DNA of 64,000 nucleotides, taken from positions 124,001 to 188,000 of the forward strand of contig CALWNQ010000002.1 in the NCBI GenBank assembly GCA_944382875.1, given 5' to 3'. Both the position numbers and the translations under genes were made by a program. Shown piece after piece: positions 52,761 to 60,478 of this stretch (its first letter is position 1; each line of letters begins with the position of its first letter). This DNA is from an uncultured Clostridia bacterium. Its GTDB lineage: Bacteria; Bacillota; Clostridia; Oscillospirales; Ruminococcaceae. The notes under the pieces were generated by a model, which saw only the letters and a program-made list of their open reading frames with translations, did not search any database and had not been told where the DNA came from.

Positions 52761-53411
52761 ATGGACTACACGCTCATCCGCTCCAAACGAAAAACCGTCG
52801 CAATCCGGATTCTGCCGGGCGGCCGGATAGAAGTACGTGCTCCGCTCCGGATTCCCAAAAAAGATATCGAATATTTCCTTTCCCAGAAATCGGAATGGAT
52901 TGCTGAGAAAAGGGCAGCAGCGCCCCCGCCTCCCCCTGCTTTACAAGAGGGCAGCTGCCTGCCGTTTTTGGGGAACTTTTACTCCATCCACCTGAACATG
53001 GAATGTCCGCGCGGTTTGTTTGACGGAAAGCTTTTCCTTCCACTCCCTCCTCAAAGCAATGAAGCAGCGATTCAAAAAGCCGCCGAACGTTTTTTTCGGA
53101 TGCAGGCACAAATGCTGTTTCCTTCCTTAGTATCGTTTTACGCACAGAAACTCGGAGTATCCTGCAAAGCAGTCCATATCACCGGCGCCAAAACCAGATG
53201 GGGCTCCTGTTCCTCAAAGGCAACCATCAATTTTTCCTGGCGATTGCTTGCCGCGCCACTGGATCAGGTGGAACTGGTCGTGGTACACGAGCTCTGCCAT
53301 TTAAAGCATTTCAATCATACCAATGAATTCTACCATACTCTATCCGGCGTCTTTCCCGACTGGAAAGAACGGGTACAGAAATTGCAGCAATACCGCCAGC
53401 TTTGCTGGTAA
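52761..53411 (+). CDS. YgjP-like (WLM/M48-type) zinc metallopeptidase-domain protein
   Basis: A 216-residue protein of the YgjP/DUF45 family. The zinc motif VVVHELCHLKHFNH (HExxH plus a third His) is at about residues 174-187 and the upstream GAKTRWGSCSSKATINFSWRL segment (shown in part: TRWGSCSSK) is a family signature. AAAGGAAGG precedes ATG 52761. Cellular role unclear. Confidence 0.88.
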   Translation: MDYTLIRSKRKTVAIRILPGGRIEVRAPLRIPKKDIEYFLSQKSEWIAEKRAAAPPPPPALQEGSCLPFLGNFYSIHLNMECPRGLFDGKLFLPLPPQSNEAAIQKAAERFFRMQAQMLFPSLVSFYAQKLGVSCKAVHITGAKTRWGSCSSKATINFSWRLLAAPLDQVELVVVHELCHLKHFNHTNEFYHTLSGVFPDWKERVQKLQQYRQLCW

Positions 53412-53431
53412 ATACAGAAAGGATGTCATTT

Positions 53432-54601
53432 ATGCAGGAAACCCCTCGCGCCAACCGTCTACACATTAGCTTTTTTGGCCGTACCAACAGCGGCAAATCC
53501 ACATTGCTGAACCAGCTTGCCGGACAGCAGGTATCTGTTGTATCAGATGTATCCGGTACGACAACTGATCCGGTTTATAAATCCATGGAACTGCTCCCCA
53601 TTGGACCGGTTGTGCTCATCGACACAGCCGGGCTGGATGACAGCACCGAATTAGGTGAACTGCGCAAAGAAAAAACCATTGAGGTCATGCGTAAAACGGA
53701 TCTGGCAATTTTAGTAATCTCCTCCCGCTGTACTGAATTTTCCGAGGAAAAAACATATCTGTCCATGCTGGAAGAAAACCATGTAAAAACAGTTTGTGTC
53801 ATCAACCGGTTTGACGGGGATTCTATTCCGGTTCTCCCCTTCTCCTTGCCGACGCTGGAACTCAATGCCTCCTGTCCGGCGGATATGGCAAAATTCAAAC
53901 AGTTTATCATCCAAAATGCCGATTCCGATTTTGAGATCCCGTTTATGACTGCCCATCTGGTGCAGCCGGGCGGACTGGTCATGCTGATTATGCCGCAGGA
54001 TATCCAGGCGCCAAAAGGCCGGCTGATCCTTCCGCAGGTCCAGATTACAAGAGAACTTCTGGACCGGCACTGCCGTGTCATCTCGGTAACACCGGATAAC
54101 ATCGTTCCGATGTTGGAAATACTGAAACAATCACCGGATCTTGTGATCACGGACTCGCAGATTTTCCGTCTGGTTAACGAAACGATTCCCTCGAATATCC
54201 CGCTCACCTCTTTTTCCATTCTTCTTTCCGAAAACAAAGGTGACATCCAAACCTTTTTAGAAGGAGCAAAAGCTATCCGTACCCTTCGCCCCGGCGATAA
54301 GGTACTGATTATGGAGGCTTGCACCCATCATGCACTGGACGGGGATATCGCACGTCAAAAGCTCCCCAAGCTGATGGAACAATTTGTTGGCGGTCCAGTT
54401 TCCTATGAAGTGCATTCCGGTCCCGGTTTTCCACAGAATATCGGAGATTATAAGTTGATTCTGCACTGCGGCGGCTGTATGATCAACCGCAAAAACATGC
54501 TTTCTAAATTGAGCGAAGCACAACAGTACGGGGTTCCGATCACCAATTTTGGCATTGCGATCGCTTATATGAACGGAATGATGGAACGCATCTCTTATTG
54601 A
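53432..54601 (+). CDS. hydF: [FeFe]-hydrogenase maturation GTPase HydF
   Basis: A 389-residue HydF, the scaffold on which the 2Fe subcluster of [FeFe]-hydrogenase is assembled. G1 GRTNSGKST is at residues 16-24 and DTAGLDD near 68. The C-terminal cluster ligands are EACTHHAL (CxH) and HCGGCMINR (CxxC). Start MQETPRANR with AAAGGATG upstream. The presence of HydF implies an H2-metabolising anaerobe; hydE and hydG are not in the window. Confidence 0.95.
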   Translation: MQETPRANRLHISFFGRTNSGKSTLLNQLAGQQVSVVSDVSGTTTDPVYKSMELLPIGPVVLIDTAGLDDSTELGELRKEKTIEVMRKTDLAILVISSRCTEFSEEKTYLSMLEENHVKTVCVINRFDGDSIPVLPFSLPTLELNASCPADMAKFKQFIIQNADSDFEIPFMTAHLVQPGGLVMLIMPQDIQAPKGRLILPQVQITRELLDRHCRVISVTPDNIVPMLEILKQSPDLVITDSQIFRLVNETIPSNIPLTSFSILLSENKGDIQTFLEGAKAIRTLRPGDKVLIMEACTHHALDGDIARQKLPKLMEQFVGGPVSYEVHSGPGFPQNIGDYKLILHCGGCMINRKNMLSKLSEAQQYGVPITNFGIAIAYMNGMMERISY

Positions 54602-54604
54602 AAA

Positions 54605-54632
54605 AAAGCGGCGCATAAACGCCGCTTTTTAT
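54605..54632. terminator. terminator after hydF
   Basis: AAAGCGGCG/CGCCGCTTT stem with CATAAA loop and a T run. It also faces the end of the converging flagellar remnant. Confidence 0.85.
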
Positions 54633-54683
54633 TTCTTTTATGTTAAATGAGATGATACCTCTGTCAAAAGCTTCTCAGACAGA

Positions 54684-55349
54684 CTAACCTTTGTATCTCA
54701 AATGTGACAGCAAAACACTGGCGATATTTTCACAGGAAGCCTGCACAGTTACTGCTCCGATTTTGTGGGCTACCATCGGCATTCCGTATACAACACAGGA
54801 ATCTTTATCCTGTCCAATGGTGTATGCCCCTGCTTTTCGCATTTCAAGTAGTCCATTGGCTCCATCTTTCCCCATACCAGTCATGATAATGGTCAGCATA
54901 CTGTCAATGGCCTTTACCCCAAATTCCATCCGTTCCCGGATTGGAGGCCGAGCCATCGGATTGATGTAGTGGTTGCTTTCCACGCAAAAGAGGGTTCCGC
55001 CAGAAAAAGGACCTTTTCCGTCAATGGGCTGTCCTAAGGCGTTGATAACCCTCCCTTTTAAAAAGGGGCCCATCATCAAACTCAGGCGTCTGCCGGTATT
55101 CCGGACAAAATTCCCCGCAGAGATCCCATCCATGCTGGAGTATGGCATCAAAAGAATCCGGTCATTTTTAAATCCAACTACTTCCGCCATTACCTGCCCA
55201 CCGGATTCGCCGTTATAAATCCGGCAGATATCTCCAATGGCGGCCCGTCCGCCGGATGCCTCAATGGACATTCCCACAATATTCTCTATCTTGCCGGTAT
55301 AACTAATCGTTTCTGCTTTTTGAACCCGCTGAATCAAATCCTCAAACAT
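54684..55349 (-). pseudogene. fliI'-'cheB in-frame fusion (deletion scar)
   Basis: A 221-residue open frame made of two unrelated pieces. Residues 1 to ~154 are the N-terminal part of the flagellar export ATPase FliI ([36 protein letters not shown]). Where FliI should continue to its Walker A loop, the frame switches to the C-terminal end of the chemotaxis methylesterase CheB ([38 protein letters not shown]). The junction is near 54885-54900. FliI has lost its ATPase core and CheB its receiver domain and most catalytic residues, so neither activity is expected. Start ATG 55349 has AAAGGAGG. Ends TAG, then TGA two codons later. Confidence 0.9.
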
Positions 55350-55373
55350 GAAAAGCACCTCCTTTACCGAAAA

Positions 55374-56168
55374 TTAAGACTCATTTAAAACGTCTCGGAT
55401 ATTTTCGATCTGTGTGGATACACTTGCGTCAATAATTTCATCCGGCATTTCAATGATACAGGTTCCGGACTCGTCATCTGCCATAGGAATGATCTTGATG
55501 TGATCGGACAAGCTGGCCAAAGACATGGTCAGCTCCGGTGTAATCTGCGCAAGCCCTTTGGCATCGCACCCTCCCACATAGATATGCACCTATTCCCGGC
55601 GCTTCATTTTCTCGGTAACCACCTGAATCATGCGGGCGATTACTTCATTACTGGTTTTTAAGCTGATATGAATAATCTTTTCAGCAATCGCAATACTCAG
55701 ATCACAAAGCTCTTTCTTTGCCTACTGAATCAATTCTTCTCGAGCATCAGAAGCTTTTTCCAGGAAATCCGCTACTTCCTGCGCCTGTTTTTCCAAATGC
55801 TGCTGAATAACGCTTTGAGATTCTACCCGAGCTTGTTGAAGCCCTTCGGCATATCCCTGCCGGTATCCCTCCGATTTGGCTTCCTCCCTGGCTTTCCAGA
55901 TTTCATCCTCCGCCTCCGCCTTTCTTTTGCTCAGCTGCTCATCAGCCTGTTTTCGAGCATCTGCAATAATCTGCTCGGCTTGCACCTGTGCAAAAGATAT
56001 CGCAGCAGCACCTTGGGATTCTTCTGTTTCCATAGGAGTTTCTTCTGGAGGAGGATCTGCCACTTCCGGAAGTTCCTCCTCAGGCTCATCCAAAAGAATT
56101 TCTTCAGCTTCTGGAAAAATATAAGAATGGACTGCCGGTTTCAGAAAGTTTTTTAAGATATTAGGCAA
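55374..56168 (-). pseudogene. fliH: flagellar assembly protein FliH with two in-frame TAG codons
   Basis: One continuous frame of 264 codons from TTG 56168 to TAA 55374, the normal FliH length, interrupted by TAG at 55722-55724 (codon 149) and 55590-55592 (codon 193). The N-terminal part has the acidic stretch and the long helical region with EGYRQGYAEGLQQAR (GxxxG-type). The segment between the stops, AKKELCDLSIAIAEKII, and the tail with VHIYVGGCDAKG are recognisable FliH. No frameshift is present. Either a decayed gene or one needing amber suppression. Start follows fliG with a small overlap. Confidence 0.85.
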
Positions 56169-57205
56169 TGATATCGTCCTTTCTGCCCTTCAGAATAATC
56201 AATTCGTTTCTGTCTTCCAGATCCCGGATGATATTTTCGATCTTTTGCTGTGTGTCCTCTACATCCCGAACACGCACATTGGTGGTGATTTCCAAATCTT
56301 CCTGAATGGTCTGCGCCATACGGGTGGACACATTCTGGAAGATCTTGGAAGCAACATCGCTGGTTGCTCCTTTGAGCGCCAGTACCAGATCTTTGATATC
56401 ACACTCTCGGATAAAGCGCTGAATGGAACGATCGTCCATTGTAACGATATCCTCGAATACAAACATCCGCTTGCGAATCTCATCAGCCAATTTGGCGTCT
56501 TTCTGTGACAGATGATCGAAAATTGCTTTTTCGTCCGCGCGATCGAGATTATTCATTACATCCGCCACCATAATCAATGCCGCCGACTTTGACATTATTA
56601 GCACTTGTCATGTTGAGGAATTTCTTTTCCATTTCCGCTTCCACAATCCGAACGGCAGATGGCGTAGCGCTCTCCATATTGGCGATATCCTCCACTACTC
56701 GAACCCTTCGCTTTTCATCCAAATCCCGAATAACAGCAGCAGCTTTATCGGGCTCTACATAAGACAGTACCAAAGCTATTGTCTGAGCACGTTCGTACTG
56801 CAAAGCAGCAAACAGGGATTTCTCATCCACTTTTTCCAAAAAAGCAAACTTCCGGTTTTTTAAGGATTTGGTTACCTTTTCCAAAAGCGTGTCAGCCATT
56901 TGGGGACCAAAAGCCCGTTCCAACACTGCCCGAGCGTACTCAATTCCACCTTCTGTAACTGCTTTATTCGTCATGCACATCTGGTAATATTCATTCAGAA
57001 CATTTTCTGTGGTATCAGAATCCACATACCCCAGTCGTGCAATTTCAAGGGTTAGGCGTTCCACATCCTCCGGTTCCATATATTGGTAAAGTTGGGAAGC
57101 TTTATCCATGCCCAGCGATACAATAACGGCAGCGGCTTTTTGCTGGTTGGTCATTTTCTGTGGAATAACCGGAGAGGTTTTTCCTTCCACTTCTGCTGCA
57201 CTCAT
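56161..57205 (-). pseudogene. fliG: flagellar motor switch protein FliG, frameshifted
   Basis: The N-terminal and middle domains (residues 1 to ~205) read in one frame from ATG 57205 and the C-terminal domain in another, ending TAA 56161. Joined, they give a normal ~339-residue FliG: EKVDEKSLFAALQYE in the middle, then MFVFEDIVTMDDRSIQRFIRE and the torque-helix region DLEDRNELIILKG. The break lies at about 56560-56567, in GGCATTGATTATGGTG: removing one T restores VGGIDMVADVMNNLDR, the expected FliG linker. The upstream frame stops at 56549. Confidence 0.88.
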
Positions 57206-58806
57206 TCTGTTCCGTCCCCTTCCCTCAGCCAGGTTTTCACCATCTGCGCTGCAATTTCCGGATTATTTTCCGCAAACCTGCGGACCTATTTCCGAAGTTC
57301 CATGCTCTTTTGGGTATTCATATCCATAATATCCGCTCCGCTGGGGGCAGGTACTGCTGTCGGCTGTTCCACTATGCCTTTTATAACTGCTTTTTTGCGA
57401 CGGCGATGTCTAAGTGCCAAAATCACAACCACAAGCAAGAGGATAAACAGACATGCAGTTCCAATGGCAGCATATAAAATCCAGTTCGAATCCAATTCCG
57501 GAACAACAACTGGAGTTGTTTTTTCCTGATAGAAAGGCGCAACCAGCACGGAGATTTTATCCTGCTGCATATCAGTGGTAATTCCTGCGGCACGTCCGAT
57601 GTGAGCATATAGCTCATCCAAATTAACTGTCTGAGCTGTATTTTCATTGATGGTTACCGAAACCATAATATCGCTGACTGTTCCCGCCAAATGTTCCACC
57701 TGTTGATTTTCCTGATCGACCAGGTATTCTTTCTGACCGGAAGACTTTACTGTATCTTCATTGCCATTGGTTTGAAGTTCGTCTTCTACATACTGGTTGA
57801 TATCCGAATTAGAACCAGTGCCAGTAACTCCACCGTCTTCCTGCTGATCTCCTCGTATTATGGTATCATCATAAATTACAGAACCGACAATTCCTTCCCC
57901 GTTTGTACTACCATCGGCAGCCCAATCTTCGGTGCTGTAATTTGTGGATTCCACAACCCGACGATCCACATCAACCACGCTGTTGACACTGATCTTTACA
58001 TTGTTTTCCCCGAAAATAGGAAGAAGCACCTGCATTATGTGGGTTCGCACATTGTTGTTTACCTGTTCTTCCAGTTTTAATTTTAACTGAGATATATCCT
58101 ACACATCCGATATACCAGATCCATCAGAGGAATAGGTATTTCCGTAAGAATCCGTGATTGTGACATTGTCAATGGTTAACCCTTTCACGGCACGACTGAC
58201 GTAATTCCGAATCCCGGATACCTGATTTTCTGTCAAAGTCTTTCCATCTTTCATAGTCACAAAAACTGCAGCACTTGCTTCTGTTGAATTATTGCTGTCC
58301 AGAATATAGGTGTTGTCCTCCTGAGGCGTAATATTAACACGGGCATCATATACCCCGTCAAAACAACGGATTACTGACTTAATTTCATCCTGCAAGCTCA
58401 ATAAAAACAGGGTGTCCCGTTCGGATTCGGTTGTCAAGGCTCCTACATTATCCAGATAAGTGGAATATCCATAACCGGTATTGGGGTATCCCTGTACAAC
58501 CAAATCTGCTTTTACCTGGGCTTCCTGCTCTCGGGGAACCAGGATGGTATCCTCTCCTTCAATCCGATAGTCAGATACGCCATTGTCGGATATGTAGGTA
58601 ATAATTTCCGACATTTCATCCTGTGTTAACCCAGTAAACAACACCTCGTAAGGCTGATTGGACATAATGGCGATGACAATTCCAATGACTACCAGAATGG
58701 CAAGTAACGAGGCAGCCAATATGATCTTGGTTTTCTTGGCTGTTTTTGTCCACCATGCCTTTCCTTTGTCAAAGTACTCTTTGACTTTTTCCTGCACTAC
58801 ATTCAC
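57202..58806 (-). pseudogene. fliF: flagellar MS-ring protein FliF with two in-frame TAG codons
   Basis: A continuous frame of 535 codons, the usual FliF length, from 58806 to TGA 57202, with TAG at 58099-58101 (codon 236) and 57286-57288 (codon 507). N-terminal membrane helix at about residues 25-47, the ring-building domains (YEVLFTGLTQDEMSEI), C-terminal helix around residue 445 and the FliG-binding tail RRFAENNPEIAAQ lying beyond the second TAG. If translation stops at the first TAG, only a 235-residue fragment is made. Its TGA overlaps the fliG start (ATGA). Confidence 0.88.
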
Positions 58807-58824
58807 CCCGTTTTAATGATGAGA

Positions 58825-59124
58825 TCAAATACTCATCCGCATGATTTCACTGTAGGCTTCTAATGCCCGGTTGCGCAGTTCAACCAACAGATTTACAGAA
58901 AGCTCTGCCTGTGTAGCAGCAATGGTAACTTCCGCCGGATTGTCCAGCTGTCCGGTTGCCAGCTCGTACATTTTTTCATTTTTCTCAGCATCGGTTTCTT
59001 TTACACTGTCAATAACAGAATCGAAAATATCTGCAAACATTGTTGATTGCGGATCTTCGCTAACATCCTGCTGCTGTATAGGATTCAAACTTCTCCACAC
59101 TAATTCCATGGGCTGAATTTCCAT
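58825..59124 (-). CDS. fliE: flagellar hook-basal body complex protein FliE
   Basis: A 99-residue FliE with the conserved C-terminal half: VTIAATQAELSVNLLVELRNRALEAYSEIMRMSI in outline (segment AELSVNLLVELRNR). It links the MS ring and rod. Intact. Standard place between flgC and fliF. With the export ATPase and later genes gone, it probably has no assembled structure to join. Confidence 0.93.
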   Translation of the reverse strand: MEIQPMELVWRSLNPIQQQDVSEDPQSTMFADIFDSVIDSVKETDAEKNEKMYELATGQLDNPAEVTIAATQAELSVNLLVELRNRALEAYSEIMRMSI

Positions 59125-59163
59125 TACCCTACATCCTTTCCTGATTATTTACATTTTTGGCAC

Positions 59164-59610
59164 TTATTTGCCAATTTCCAGGCCCTTTGCAGCCACCTGC
59201 TTTAAAACATTAAAAGCAGTCATATTCGCAGAAAACGCTTGGCTGGCAGCCATCGCATCAGCCATTTCCTGAACCAAATCCACATTTGGCAATTCTACAT
59301 AGCCCTCTTCATTGGCGTCAGGGTTATTGGGATCGTACTCCAATTTAAAATCAGAAGGATCTTCCACAATCTGAGTAACTCGGACACCACCTGGGGTATC
59401 GCTTTCTCTGCCCATCACTTGGTCCAGAGCCTGTTCAAATGGGCTTTTTGATCCTACTGATTCCATCACCACCATTTTTCGGCGATAAGGTCCGCCATTT
59501 TCAGTTCGAGTTGTATTAATGTTGGTAATGTTTTCTGAAACGACATCTAATCGAAGTTTCTGTGCGGTCAGGCCAGATCCCACAACATTCGTGGAACTTA
59601 AAAAAGCCAT
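59164..59610 (-). CDS. flgC: flagellar basal-body rod protein FlgC
   Basis: A 148-residue FlgC. N-terminal rod motif ALTAQ-type stretch GLTAQKLRLDVVSENITNIN and C-terminal DLVQEMADAMAASQAFSANM with KQVAAKGLEIGK. Length and ends normal. Reads intact; it is 13 bases after flgB. Confidence 0.94.
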   Translation of the reverse strand: MAFLSSTNVVGSGLTAQKLRLDVVSENITNINTTRTENGGPYRRKMVVMESVGSKSPFEQALDQVMGRESDTPGGVRVTQIVEDPSDFKLEYDPNNPDANEEGYVELPNVDLVQEMADAMAASQAFSANMTAFNVLKQVAAKGLEIGK

Positions 59611-59622
59611 TCTCTACACTCC

Positions 59623-60006
59623 TTATCTGCCGATTGCGGCCCTTAAAATAGAAAAATCACTGGAAATTGCATCCATAACATACTGCAATTGATATCCATT
59701 TCGAGCCAGTTCTACCGACTGCTCGGTAATATCAACGCCGTTGTCGTCTGCCCGTACACTTTGAGGAGCTTCTTCAATCTCAATACGCGTCTGGTCTATC
59801 GCGCTGCGGATTTGGGAAGCCGTTCCGTCTTGTTTGGCAGCAGATCGGATCGCATTGTCCAATGATTCTTCAAAACTCGCATATTTTTGTTTATAACCAG
59901 GGGTTTTGGCATTTGCAATATTATCAAAAATACAAGATTGCTTGATCCATAGATAATTCATGGATTTTTGCAACATCAGTGTTGAATTTTCAAATAAGCA
60001 GTTCAC
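59623..60006 (-). CDS. flgB: flagellar basal-body rod protein FlgB
   Basis: A 127-residue FlgB with IFDNIANAKTPGYK near residue 27 and the C-terminal ELARNGYQLQYVMDAIS. GTG 60006 is the start with AAGGAGGA eight bases before. It opens the clostridial flgB-flgC-fliE-fliF-fliG-fliH-fliI operon and is intact. Confidence 0.94.
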   Translation of the reverse strand: MNCLFENSTLMLQKSMNYLWIKQSCIFDNIANAKTPGYKQKYASFEESLDNAIRSAAKQDGTASQIRSAIDQTRIEIEEAPQSVRADDNGVDITEQSVELARNGYQLQYVMDAISSDFSILRAAIGR

Positions 60007-60221
60007 ACTTTTTCCTCCTTACCTGATAGCGTCCGAGTCTCAACTATCAAATACAAACATCTATCGTTCGGCTTTATATTTTATACATTTTGCAAGTATA
60101 TTTCTCTCAAAATCGAAATAACTCATAATATTTTTGGCAATATGTATGATTTATTTTTGATTTTAGGTCTTATTTTGCACATTCAATCAACGTAAATATG
60201 CTGGAATTTTGCTTCAAACCA
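60007..60221. other. divergent intergenic region between flgB and the EAL gene
   Basis: AT-rich. On the minus strand a weak promoter-like pair TTGAGA (about 60109-60104) and TATAAA (about 60084-60079, 19-bp spacer) precedes flgB. No sigma-D consensus and no c-di-GMP riboswitch (GEMM) sequence is visible in the flgB leader. Confidence 0.4.
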
Positions 60222-60230
60222 TGGTATAAT
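60222..60230 (+). promoter_or_regulatory. extended -10 promoter of the EAL protein gene
   Basis: TGGTATAAT with perfect TATAAT at 60225-60230; the -35 region is weak. It leaves a ~240-base leader before the start codon, AU-rich and without an obvious hairpin terminator. Confidence 0.45.
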
Positions 60231-60478
60231 TAAATAAAGAAATGGGGTTCTTTTATTGCGCAAAATCTCCTGAAAAAGAGAATACCCATAACTAAATGAA
60301 ATGGCGATGAAATACGAATCGGCTTACCAATTCTGATTAACGTCAAATTATATGAACAATATAAATAAAAATCGAAATTTTATTTATATAGTTTATATAA
60401 TGTCATTGAGAAAGATCGTTATAATAATGATGGTTTTTACCAGCGTATTCATTGCTCTATCAACAGAGGGGCGACAGC

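Noticed and set aside
55374-58806. Genome-wide TAG reassignment (code 15-like)
   Set aside because: TAG is the clear stop of mutS2, argF (followed by a terminator) and the kinase at 48850, and a nearby frameshift and deletion show the operon is decaying; kept only as an alternative hypothesis.
60007-60140. c-di-GMP (GEMM) riboswitch or sigma-D promoter before flgB
   Set aside because: Looked for because related clostridia have one, but neither the GEMM core nor a TAAA-N15-GCCGATAA pattern was found; only a partial GCCGAACG is present.
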